33,057 bases of DNA from an uncultured Clostridia bacterium (GTDB lineage: Bacteria; Bacillota; Clostridia; Christensenellales; CAG-314). The notes under the pieces are model-generated. The model was not told the DNA's origin. It ran no database searches and saw only the letters and a program-made list of their open reading frames with translations. The position numbers were made by a program, and so were the translations under genes. Every line of letters begins with the position of its first letter. Within the stretch, counting starts at the first letter, position 1. Of the stretch, positions 15,329 through 22,097 are shown one piece after another. The DNA lies in contig CANQGO010000018.1 of NCBI GenBank assembly GCA_947623225.1, forward strand, positions 1 through 33,057. The letters run 5' to 3'.

Positions 15329-16006
15329 ATGGGAAAGAAATATACAGACGCATTGAAGCAGATAGACAGATCCAGACAGTACGACCTGGGTGAGGCGATC
15401 GACCTCGCGGTGAAGATCGCTCCTGCCAAGTTCGACGAGACGCTGGAGTTGCACGTGAAGTTGGGCGTAGACCCCCGTCACGCAGACCAACAGGTACGTG
15501 GCGTGGTGGTATTGCCTAACGGAACAGGTAAGACGGTGCGCGTATTGGTCATAGCCAAGGGTGCCAAGGCGGACGAGGCTACGGCTGCCGGCGCGGACTA
15601 TGTAGGCGCAGAGGAATATATCGAGAAGATCCAGAAAGAGAACTGGTTCGACTTCGACGTCATGATCACCACACCCGATATGATGGGCCTGGTAGGACGT
15701 ATGGGTAGAGTGCTCGGTCCCAAGGGATTGATGCCCAACCCGAAGAGCGGCACGGTGACTATGGACGTTGCCAAAGCCATCCACGATATCAAAGCCGGTA
15801 AGGTGGAGTACCGTGTGGACAAGCAATCCATATGCCACGTCATATTCGGCAAGAAGTCCTTCGGCGCGGAGAAGCTGCTGGAGAACGCCACGACGGTCAT
15901 GGACGCCATCATCAAGGCGAAACCCGCCGCTGCCAAGGGCACATACCTCAAGTCGGTCGCAGTCGCCACTACGATGGGACCCGGCATCAAGGTAAGTTAC
16001 AAATAA
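15329..16006 (+). CDS. rplA: Ribosomal protein L1
   Basis: 225 residues. L1 builds the mobile stalk that helps release deacylated tRNA from the E site and represses its own operon in many bacteria. Seen: an N-terminal [21 protein letters not shown], the [17 protein letters not shown] signature, and the C-terminal [20 protein letters not shown]. Start: ATG at 15329 with GGAGG overlapping the rplK stop. Here isoleucine is coded mostly by ATC (10 of 14), unlike non-ribosomal neighbours. Confidence 0.97.
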   Translation: MGKKYTDALKQIDRSRQYDLGEAIDLAVKIAPAKFDETLELHVKLGVDPRHADQQVRGVVVLPNGTGKTVRVLVIAKGAKADEATAAGADYVGAEEYIEKIQKENWFDFDVMITTPDMMGLVGRMGRVLGPKGLMPNPKSGTVTMDVAKAIHDIKAGKVEYRVDKQSICHVIFGKKSFGAEKLLENATTVMDAIIKAKPAAAKGTYLKSVAVATTMGPGIKVSYK

Positions 16007-16020
16007 TACAACAGAATATA

Positions 16021-16132
16021 CGACCCCAAACCGTTCCAAAGACAGCAAGTGACAGTAAATCTTGCCGAGGTACACTAAGGAGGTTGCAGTCATATGACTC
16101 CTACCCTTGTACCTTGCGGTGCAAGGGTTTTG
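16021..16132 (+). ncRNA. Ribosomal protein L10 leader
   Basis: The rplA-rplJ spacer has the conserved L10-leader elements: CCAAAGACAGCAAGTG, then CTTGCCGAGGT, with GCAAG (16045-16049) pairing to CTTGC (16061-16065), and a second arm where GGAG (16079-16082) can pair with CTCC (16098-16101). It ends in a terminator hairpin at 16103-16128. In B. subtilis the L10-L12 complex binds this leader to control rplJL; the same feedback is expected here. Confidence 0.85.
16103..16131 (+). terminator. Attenuator terminator inside the L10 leader
   Basis: 11-bp stem (16103-16113 with 16118-16128, one G-U pair), TTGC tetraloop, then TTTT. It would reduce transcription into rplJ-rplL when the leader is bound. 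Confidence 0.75.
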
Positions 16133-16186
16133 TATACACCGCACAGTCGATTGCGGTCACAAAGAAAATAATACAGGAGGAAAACA

Positions 16187-16702
16187 ATGGATCACGAACG
16201 TCATCACGGCCACCTCAGTCCTTCTCAGCAAGCCAAGCACGAGAAAGTGGAAGAGATCAAGCAAATGATACAGGACAGTCACTCTTTCGTCATACTTGAC
16301 TACAAAGGACTCACGGTCGCCCAGGATACCGAATTTCGCTCGGAATTTCGCAAAAACGGCGTGGACTACAAGGTATTGAAGAATACGCTTGTGCGCAAGG
16401 CTCTCAATGAACTCGGCTATACCGAATTCGACGAGGCTCTGAACGGTCCCAGCGCGTTTGCATTCGGCACAGAGGACGCAGTAGCCCCCGCCAAGGTAGC
16501 GGCTGAAGGCGTCAAGAAGTACGGCAAGATGCAGGTCAAGTGCGGTATGTTCGACAAGAAATATGCCGACGCGGCTACATGCGAAGCCATGAGCAAAGTT
16601 CCCGGCAGAGAGACATTGCTGGCAATGTTGGTCTCTGTACTGTCCGCTCCCATGCGCGGACTCGCTGTCGCACTCAATGCAATAGCGGAAAAGAAGGCGT
16701 AG
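16187..16702 (+). CDS. rplJ: Ribosomal protein L10 with a His-rich N-terminal extension
   Basis: 171 residues. L10 anchors the L7/L12 dimers to the ribosomal stalk and, as the L10-L12 complex, binds the leader upstream. Seen: VEEIKQMIQDSHSFVILDYKGLTVAQ, then LKNTLVRKAL, the GPSAFAFG turn, and the C-terminal L12-binding helix LSAPMRGLAVALNAIAEKK. The first 18 residues (MDHERHHGHLSPSQQAKH) carry five histidines and extend beyond the usual L10 start. The ATG at 16187 has a perfect AGGAGG, so the extension appears genuine; no alternative start with a good ribosome site lies nearer the core. Confidence 0.95.
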   Translation: MDHERHHGHLSPSQQAKHEKVEEIKQMIQDSHSFVILDYKGLTVAQDTEFRSEFRKNGVDYKVLKNTLVRKALNELGYTEFDEALNGPSAFAFGTEDAVAPAKVAAEGVKKYGKMQVKCGMFDKKYADAATCEAMSKVPGRETLLAMLVSVLSAPMRGLAVALNAIAEKKA

Positions 16703-16770
16703 TCTTCTTTCACAGGTACGCCTTCACCTGAGCAAGGCAAATATATTCTAAAAATCAAGGAGATAATACA

Positions 16771-17145
16771 ATGGATACAAAGAAATTTATAGACGAGATA
16801 AGCAATCTGTCTGTATTGGAACTCAATGAACTTGTTCACGCTATCGAAGAGGCATTCGGCGTAAGCGCGGCTGCTCCCGTAGCAGTGGCAGGCGGTGCTG
16901 CGGCAGCGGCTGCTCCCGCTGCAGAAGAGAAGACGGAATTCGACGTCGTTCTGAAGAGCGTCGGCTCCGCCAACAAGATCGCCGTCATCAAGATCGTGCG
17001 CGAACTCACCGGTCTGGGTCTGGTAGAGGCCAAGAACGCCGTAGAGGGTGCTCCCACGACTCTGAAAGAGGCTCAACCCAAGGACGCTGCGGAAGCCATC
17101 GTGAAGCAGCTGACAGAGATCGGCGCAGAAGCGGAACTCAAGTAA
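16771..17145 (+). CDS. rplL: Ribosomal protein L7/L12
   Basis: 124 residues. It is the multicopy stalk protein that recruits translation GTPases. Seen: the N-terminal dimerisation helices ([19 protein letters not shown]), an alanine-rich hinge at about residues 34-50, and the C-terminal factor-binding domain with [21 protein letters not shown] and VEGAP. Start: ATG at 16771 with AAGGAG upstream. It is followed within 20 bp by a 16-bp-stem terminator; rpoB and rpoC, which follow rplL in many Bacillota, are not next. Confidence 0.97.
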   Translation: MDTKKFIDEISNLSVLELNELVHAIEEAFGVSAAAPVAVAGGAAAAAAPAAEEKTEFDVVLKSVGSANKIAVIKIVRELTGLGLVEAKNAVEGAPTTLKEAQPKDAAEAIVKQLTEIGAEAELK

Positions 17146-17162
17146 TCTGTACTACGTATAGC

Positions 17163-17199
17163 AAATACCCCGTAGGGCACAAGCCCTACGGGGTATTTT
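17163..17199 (+). terminator. Terminator of the ribosomal operon
   Basis: A perfect 16-bp stem (17163-17178 / 17183-17198) with an ACAA loop and a short T-run. It also sits just after the end of the minus-strand flavin reductase gene and may serve both directions. Confidence 0.93.
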
Positions 17200-17204
17200 G
17201 TCGT

Positions 17205-17681
17205 TCAGCCGTGGATTATGTCCGTGACTTCGCCCACGTACATGGTGTGAGGCGGTTCGTCGCGGTAGTAGCGGTCCCGCGCGAAGTCGGGTATGGCTGT
17301 CAGGTCGAGGTCCTGACGGTATATCTTTCTGCATACCAGCGTAACGTACGCTTCCGCGAAGGTGACGCCGTCGTCAAGAACGCGAGGCGTCAGTCCGCTC
17401 TCCGCCACCTTGTCGCAGTCCCTGCCCGACTTGGAACCGAGCAGAGCCAGAGCCGAGCGATAGCGTTGGTCGAAGAAACTCACGGTGAAGCAGTCGTCCG
17501 ACTCCATAAACTCGTGCGTGTAGCGGCAGGGCTTGATATACACGGTGACTACGGGACGGGACCATAGCGTGCCCAGTCCGCCCCAGCCTATGGTCATCGT
17601 ATTGAACGAGTCGCCTTTGCGCGCCGTCACCAATGCCCAATCTTTGTTGAATAGTTGCAGCATATTTTCATCCAATTGCAT
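17205..17681 (-). CDS. Flavin reductase-like FMN-binding protein (flavoredoxin type)
   Basis: 158 residues with the split-barrel FMN-binding fold. Seen: SFNTMTIGWGGLGTLWSRP, the family pattern for the phosphate/FMN-binding loop, followed by VTVYIKPCRYTHEFM and DCFTVSFF; the C terminus ends near HTMYVGEVTDIIHG. Such proteins in anaerobes transfer electrons or reduce free flavin with NAD(P)H; the partner is unknown. Start: ATG at 17681 with GGAGG seven bases upstream. It appears monocistronic, with its own promoter and a terminator shared with the facing rplL operon. A palindrome in the promoter suggests repressor control. Confidence 0.88.
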   Translation of the reverse strand: MQLDENMLQLFNKDWALVTARKGDSFNTMTIGWGGLGTLWSRPVVTVYIKPCRYTHEFMESDDCFTVSFFDQRYRSALALLGSKSGRDCDKVAESGLTPRVLDDGVTFAEAYVTLVCRKIYRQDLDLTAIPDFARDRYYRDEPPHTMYVGEVTDIIHG

Positions 17682-17707
17682 ACAGACTCCTCCATATATA
17701 TGTAGAT

Positions 17708-17736
17708 ATTATAGTACAATTGTACGCATTTGTCAC
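17708..17736 (-). promoter_or_regulatory. Promoter of the flavin reductase gene with a palindrome in the spacer
   Basis: On the minus strand, -35 GTGACA (17731-17736), 17-bp spacer, -10 TATAAT (17708-17713). The spacer includes the perfect 12-bp palindrome GTACAATTGTAC (17714-17725), directly next to the -10 box, a plausible operator. Confidence 0.7.
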
Positions 17737-17767
17737 CATCGCGCGGCAAATTGAGCGTTTTGTGCAC

Positions 17768-17798
17768 AAAAAAGCCCGTTCCGTGTAAGTGAACGGGC
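17768..17798 (-). terminator. Terminator of the rplI/GNAT/DUF819 operon
   Basis: Read on the minus strand: 8-bp GC-rich stem (17791-17798 with 17774-17781), 9-nt loop, then six T (17768-17773). Confidence 0.88.
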
Positions 17799-17816
17799 AA
17801 AATATGTCGTGTAAAT

Positions 17817-19058
17817 TCAGAACAGTGCCAGCAGCGCGCCTACGCCCCAACCCAGCAGGGTGCCGATGGCGAGACCCAGCGTACCGCATATGATACCGGG
17901 CGCGATGAGGTCTCTGTCGCCGTAGGCATTGGCAACGGGTGCTATGAAGGGCGGACCGTAGATACCGGCGGTACTGGTGATGAGGGCGGTGCCTGCGTCT
18001 ATACGGCAGAGTTTGCACAGCAGCAGGTGTACCAGTATGACGGATATCTGCGAGCAGGCGAAGAAGCACAAGGTAGGCAGTATCTCGCGTGCCAGTTCGG
18101 AAATGTCTATGCTCATAGACAGACCGAGCGAGAATATGAGTATGAGGTACTGACCTATCTGATAGGGACCCTTCACGCGGCGTATGGGTTTGATGAAGCT
18201 GAAGGCTATACCCAGAATGGAAACGGCGAGTATTATATACAGACTGCCGTCGAGGCTGCCGTTGATAAGTATCTCCAGCCCTGCGCCCACGCCCAGACAG
18301 CCTATAGCCAGCAGTATGACTCCGACGAGTTTCAGTACCGACTTGCGATCGCGCGGAATGGACTTGTAGTTGTATTCCTCCGCCGCGTCGCCCGCGTGGC
18401 TCTCCGCCGCTTCCTGTATAGGCGTCAATTCGCTCGCTTCACTTTCTTTCACGACGGACGGGGCAGTGCCCTCGCCCAGAAACTTCTTGTATATCGGCTT
18501 GATGACGGTGAGTATGAGCAGGAAGTAGATACCGCCCACGAAGAAGTCGGATATCTGCGCGGAAGCGATGACGGTGGTGCTCTGCTCGCCCAGGAGTGCC
18601 TTGCCTATGGCGACCATATTGGGAGTGCCGCCCGTGTACAGTCCCGTAGTCATTCCGGCAAGTACGTTGGAGTCGGGCAGACCGGCTGCGCGTGCTATGA
18701 AGAAGGACGCGACGGACACGACGAGCGCGGAGGCGATGACCAGCGAGAAGGATATGACGGTCTTTTTGGCGAGGTATCTCACGCCCGTTATATCGAAGGT
18801 GAACAGTATCAGCGGTATGGCTATCGCCACGAACACGCTACTGACCGTCTCTGTGAGTCCCCTGTCGTAGGGGATGGGCAGAACGGAGATGATGATACCA
18901 AGCAGATAGCACAAGGCTATCGCGCCTATGAAGCCGAGGAATTTTACTTTCTTGGTGAGCCACAGCACGAATGCCGGCATGCACAGCATGAACAGCAATG
19001 CGAGCACCGTGCACATGGTGCCTACCCAAGCGGGAGCGGTTGCAAGCAATGCTGTCAT
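17817..19058 (-). CDS. DUF819 family integral membrane protein
   Basis: 413 residues with about 10-12 hydrophobic segments. The pattern matches the DUF819 (YjcL-like) family, whose transport function is undetermined: GMTTGLYTGGTPNMVAIGKAL in the middle, and TSTAGIYGPPFIAPVANAYGDRDLIAPGIICGTLG near the C terminus. The two halves carry related Gly-Thr/Ser-Gly-Gly/Tyr-Gly motifs, as in inverted-repeat transporters. A hydrophilic loop at about residues 205-240 (EASELTPIQEAAESHAGDAA) separates the halves. Start: ATG at 19058, one base after the upstream gene's stop, with AAGGAG lying at that gene's end. It is the third and last gene of the rplI operon. Confidence 0.85.
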   Translation of the reverse strand: MTALLATAPAWVGTMCTVLALLFMLCMPAFVLWLTKKVKFLGFIGAIALCYLLGIIISVLPIPYDRGLTETVSSVFVAIAIPLILFTFDITGVRYLAKKTVISFSLVIASALVVSVASFFIARAAGLPDSNVLAGMTTGLYTGGTPNMVAIGKALLGEQSTTVIASAQISDFFVGGIYFLLILTVIKPIYKKFLGEGTAPSVVKESEASELTPIQEAAESHAGDAAEEYNYKSIPRDRKSVLKLVGVILLAIGCLGVGAGLEILINGSLDGSLYIILAVSILGIAFSFIKPIRRVKGPYQIGQYLILIFSLGLSMSIDISELAREILPTLCFFACSQISVILVHLLLCKLCRIDAGTALITSTAGIYGPPFIAPVANAYGDRDLIAPGIICGTLGLAIGTLLGWGVGALLALF

Positions 19059-19059
19059 A

Positions 19060-20169
19060 TCAGATCTCCTTATAGTATATACGGTACCTGCGTGCCAATT
19101 CGCCGCCTACGCCTCTTATGGCGTCGTTGGGCTGGGGATTGTCCTCCATCATGGTACCGCACTCCACGTAGTCTACGCCGTGTGCGTTGAGATTTTGAAA
19201 CAGACGGAAGTAGAGTGCCATAGCCACGCCCATAGCCTGGTATTTCGGAATGACATACTGCAATATGGCGCGTGCGGAGGTGATATGCTTGCGCGCTTTG
19301 GCAAATACTGTCAGCGCGTGTATATTGGTCTCTCCCCTCATCTTGCGGAACACGTCGAAGAAGTCGGGCAGAGCGACTACCACGCCCAACGGCTCGCCCG
19401 TCTCATCCGAGCGGGCTATGAGTATGTAGTCCTTTTCCAGATATCTGCGCCAATTTTTGACTATACTGTTCAGCGCGTCTATGCCGGGTGCGTCCTGGTA
19501 TATAGCCTCGGTGGTAGCGGCTTCCATGACGGTGTGCAAATCGGCTATGTCCTTGTCCACCTGCCGCCAGTTCACCGTGTCCACGTGGAAGCGGAAACGT
19601 TTCTGCGCGTACTGCGCCACGCGTGCTACCTTGTCCTTCTTGGGCACGTCTGCCAACTCGAACTTGTACTCCAGCGTGTCGGCGTGCTTCATCAGTCCGA
19701 AGCGCGTAAGCATGGAGTCGTAGTAGGTCTTGTTGTAGGAGGTGAATATGAGCGGAGCGCGCTCGAAGCCCTCCACGAGTATGCCTCGGCGGTTGTCCTG
19801 GTCATACGGGAAATACGTACCGGACAGGTGCGTCGCGCCCATCTCTCTCAGGCGTCGGGTCGCCTCGCCCAGCATCATATCGCAAACCGTCTGATCGTGC
19901 ACGCACTCGAACATGGAAAAGAATCCGCACTTGTCCGTGTCCAGTTGCTTGTTGCGGGAGATGGTGCACAGCACCCTTCCCAGCACGCGCTCGCCGTCCA
20001 CAGCCAGCAGTGCGAAGTAGCTCTTGTCTCTCAGCAGCAGTTGCCTGAGCGTACGCGTCAGGTCCGCCTTCATATACGGAACGTAATGTGGGTCGTCGGC
20101 GTACAGCATATCGGGAAATTCCACGAACTTGCGTATCAGCCGCTTGTCATCTACTGTAATTATCTGCAT
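19060..20169 (-). CDS. YghO-like N-acyltransferase-fold protein
   Basis: 369 residues. The N-terminal part (RKFVEFPDMLYADDPHYVPYMKADL, then VLGRVLC, then GFFSMFEC) and the central GTYFPYDQDNRRGILVEGFERAP match a widespread bacterial family related to GNAT acetyltransferases, of which E. coli YghO is one; substrate and reaction are unknown. The C-terminal part has a second GNAT-like acetyl-CoA region (LGVVVALPDFFDVF ... YQAMGVAMALYFRLF) and VECGTMMEDNP. It has no membrane segments and is probably cytoplasmic. Start: ATG at 20169 with AGGAAAG upstream, 15 bp after the rplI stop. It is cotranscribed with rplI and the DUF819 gene. Confidence 0.72.
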   Translation of the reverse strand: MQIITVDDKRLIRKFVEFPDMLYADDPHYVPYMKADLTRTLRQLLLRDKSYFALLAVDGERVLGRVLCTISRNKQLDTDKCGFFSMFECVHDQTVCDMMLGEATRRLREMGATHLSGTYFPYDQDNRRGILVEGFERAPLIFTSYNKTYYDSMLTRFGLMKHADTLEYKFELADVPKKDKVARVAQYAQKRFRFHVDTVNWRQVDKDIADLHTVMEAATTEAIYQDAPGIDALNSIVKNWRRYLEKDYILIARSDETGEPLGVVVALPDFFDVFRKMRGETNIHALTVFAKARKHITSARAILQYVIPKYQAMGVAMALYFRLFQNLNAHGVDYVECGTMMEDNPQPNDAIRGVGGELARRYRIYYKEI

Positions 20170-20184
20170 ACTCTCTTTCCTATG

Positions 20185-20622
20185 TCACTCGACGATCACA
20201 TTGATAGTCACGGCTATCTCCGCGTACATTCTGACCGTAGCGGTGTAGTTGCCCGTGGCGCGGATGGGATCGCGCAATATGATCTGCTTCTTGTCTACGG
20301 GGTAGCCCATACGGGTAAGTTCCTCGGCTATCTCCTTGTTGGTGATGCTGCCGTACATTTTGCCCTGAGAGCCGGTAGCGGCGGAGATATGCACCGTCTG
20401 ACCCTTGAGTCTGGCGGCTTGCTCCTGCGCCTGCTGCTTCTCGGCGGCTTTTTGCTTCTCGACAGCCTTATTGTGTATCTCGGCGGAGTTGATCTTGTCC
20501 GCCGTGGCTACTACGCCCAGTCCGCGCTTGAGCAGGAAGTTGTTCGCATAGCCGTCGGATACGGTGATTATGTCTCCCTTTTTGCCCTGCCCCTTGACGT
20601 CGGCAAGCAACAATACTTTCAT
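20185..20622 (-). CDS. rplI: Ribosomal protein L9
   Basis: 145 residues. L9 binds 23S rRNA near the L1 stalk and helps maintain reading frame. Seen: the N-terminal domain with GKKGDIITVSDGYANNFLLKRGLGVVAT, a long charged helix (about residues 42-75), and a C-terminal rRNA-binding domain (GKMYGSITNKEIAEEL). Start: ATG at 20622 with GAAGGAG upstream. L9 commonly neighbours dnaB or a GGDEF-DHH gene in Bacillota; here it leads an operon with an acyltransferase-like gene and a DUF819 gene. Confidence 0.96.
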   Translation of the reverse strand: MKVLLLADVKGQGKKGDIITVSDGYANNFLLKRGLGVVATADKINSAEIHNKAVEKQKAAEKQQAQEQAARLKGQTVHISAATGSQGKMYGSITNKEIAEELTRMGYPVDKKQIILRDPIRATGNYTATVRMYAEIAVTINVIVE

Positions 20623-20669
20623 CTGACGCTCCTTCTCGCCGCTCGGCGATATTTCACTTTTGTTAAATT

Positions 20670-20698
20670 ATTATACTACATTTTATCTATATAGTCAA
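20670..20698 (-). promoter_or_regulatory. Sigma-A promoter of rplI
   Basis: On the minus strand, -35 TTGACT (20693-20698), 17-bp spacer, -10 TATAAT (20670-20675). The leader is about 40 nt. Confidence 0.8.
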
Positions 20699-20770
20699 CA
20701 GCAAAATATGGAAAGAATTGTTCGGTATTGAAGAACGGGAAAAGGGGAACAATACAGTCGGGAGGTAAGT

Positions 20771-20917
20771 ATGGACAGACAGACTATCAATTGCGACGTA
20801 TACGCTTGCAAGTATCATGACGGTACGTTGTGCCGTTGCAAACTTCCGCAGATCACCGTCACGCCCTGCGAGGACTGCAAGACGGCGCACTATTGCGGAA
20901 ACTACGAGCAGAAGTAG
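20771..20917 (+). CDS. DUF1540 small cysteine-rich protein
   Basis: 48 residues with seven cysteines (8, 13, 21, 23, 33, 36, 42). The spacing INCDVYACKYHDGTLCRC followed by ITVTPC fits the DUF1540 domain, found almost only in Clostridia and other Bacillota, sometimes in spores; metal binding is suspected but unproven. Start: ATG at 20771 with GGGAGG eight to ten bases upstream, a strong site that supports a real gene. I could not identify a convincing promoter between rplI and this gene. A GC-rich 7-bp inverted repeat lies just downstream (20926-20947) without a T-run. Confidence 0.8.
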   Translation: MDRQTINCDVYACKYHDGTLCRCKLPQITVTPCEDCKTAHYCGNYEQK

Positions 20918-20968
20918 CGGTCGCGCCCCCTACGGTGAGATAGGGGGATACATACAGGTGCTTTTTGC

Positions 20969-20997
20969 TTGACACAAAAGGGCGGCTTGATTAAAAT
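20969..20997 (+). promoter_or_regulatory. Sigma-A promoter of prs
   Basis: -35 TTGACA (20969-20974), 17-bp spacer, -10 TAAAAT (20992-20997); start near 21004, about 25 nt before the ATG. There is no room for a PurR-type control region or riboswitch downstream. Confidence 0.8.
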
Positions 20998-21028
20998 ATT
21001 GTTGTAATCCACAAAAGCGAGGCTATGT

Positions 21029-21982
21029 ATGCTCAATCAAGTACACGGCGCGATCAAGATATTTGCAGGCAACAGCAGTCGCGCGCTGGCTCTCAAGATA
21101 TGCAGTCAGCTGGACCTGGAGCTCAGCGAGTTGGAAGCGGGCAAGTTCAGCGACGGAGAGACCAGCGTCAATCTGAAAGAATCCGTGCGAGGCTGTGACG
21201 TATTCATCGTGCAGTCCACCAACACCCCCGTCAACGACAACCTGATGGAGTTGCTGCTCATATGCGACGCGTGCAGGCGCGCCTCCGCGGGGCGTATCAC
21301 CGCCGTGATGCCCTACTTCGGCTACGCGCGGCAGGACAGGCAGGCGCATCCGAGAGACCCCATATCGGCGAAGGTGGTGGCGGATATCATACAGGCTGCC
21401 GGAGCCAACAGGGTGCTGACGATGGACTTGCACAGCAGTCAGGTGCAGGGCTTCTTCAATATCCCCGTGGATAATCTGCTGGGCATGCCGGTACTGACCA
21501 AGTATATCAAGAAGCAAGGCGTACCTGAGGACCTGACCATAGTCAGTCCGGACACGGGCAGTGTGGTACGTTCGCGTGCCATGGCGTCCCGTTTCGAGGC
21601 ACCTCTCGCCATCATAGACAAGCGGCGTCCGCGTGCCAACGTGATGGAAGTGATGAATGTCATCGGCGACGTGAAGGGGCGCACCTGTCTCATGCTGGAC
21701 GACATGATAGACACGGGCGGCACCATCTGTCAGGGCGCACAGGCACTGGTGGATCACGGCGCGAAGGAAGTGATAGCCTGCTGTACGCACGCGGTACTGT
21801 CCGGACCCGCCATAGAACGGCTGCAAGCCAGTGCGCTGAGCAAGATAATAGTGCTGGATACCATCCACTTGCCGCCGGAGAAGCACATAGACAAGATAGA
21901 AGTGGTGACCATAGCGGATCTGTTCGCCGAAGCCATCGAGCGCGTGTATACCGATCTGCCTATGAGCAAACTTTTCGAATAA
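21029..21982 (+). CDS. prs: Ribose-phosphate pyrophosphokinase
   Basis: 317 residues. It makes PRPP from ribose 5-phosphate and ATP, supplying purine, pyrimidine, histidine, tryptophan and NAD synthesis. Seen: FAGNSSRALALKI near the N terminus, FSDGETSVNLKESVRGCDVFIVQS, YFGYARQDR with the catalytic-site region, MDLHSSQVQGFF (the usual DLHAxQIQGFF with Ser-Ser), SPDTGSVVRSRAMA, DKRRP, and the PRPP-binding loop LDDMIDTGGT. Start: ATG at 21029; another ATG four bases upstream is out of frame. The ribosome site is weak (GCGAGG). It is monocistronic with its own promoter and terminator. Confidence 0.96.
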   Translation: MLNQVHGAIKIFAGNSSRALALKICSQLDLELSELEAGKFSDGETSVNLKESVRGCDVFIVQSTNTPVNDNLMELLLICDACRRASAGRITAVMPYFGYARQDRQAHPRDPISAKVVADIIQAAGANRVLTMDLHSSQVQGFFNIPVDNLLGMPVLTKYIKKQGVPEDLTIVSPDTGSVVRSRAMASRFEAPLAIIDKRRPRANVMEVMNVIGDVKGRTCLMLDDMIDTGGTICQGAQALVDHGAKEVIACCTHAVLSGPAIERLQASALSKIIVLDTIHLPPEKHIDKIEVVTIADLFAEAIERVYTDLPMSKLFE

Positions 21983-21987
21983 CATAC

Positions 21988-22015
21988 CGCCGACTCCCGT
22001 ACAGGGGTCGGTTTT
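21988..22015 (+). terminator. Terminator of prs
   Basis: 8-bp GC-rich stem (21990-21997 with 22004-22011, one G-U pair), 6-nt loop, then TTTT. Confidence 0.85.
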
Positions 22016-22037
22016 GTATATGCGCGGAATAAAAACT

Positions 22038-22066
22038 TTGACATACGGCGCAAATCGTTATATAAT
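22038..22066 (+). promoter_or_regulatory. Perfect-consensus sigma-A promoter of pepF-aroK
   Basis: -35 TTGACA (22038-22043), 17-bp spacer, -10 TATAAT (22061-22066), all twelve positions consensus; start near 22073, so the ATG at 22014 upstream cannot be used. Confidence 0.9.
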
Positions 22067-22097
22067 ATTGACAAATCATCAAAAGGAGACTATACAG

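Noticed and set aside
16694-16734. Inverted repeat between rplJ and rplL, considered as an attenuator
   Set aside because: The 7-bp arms are far apart with no T-run, and one arm is coding sequence of rplJ.
18928-20694. A 588-codon open frame on the plus strand
   Set aside because: It is opposite the DUF819, acyltransferase-like and rplI genes, whose products are recognisable; it is a by-product of GC-rich codon use.
20926-20947. GC-rich 7-bp inverted repeat after the DUF1540 gene, considered as a terminator
   Set aside because: No T-run follows within a suitable distance; the next T-rich stretch is 14 bases away and belongs to the prs promoter region.
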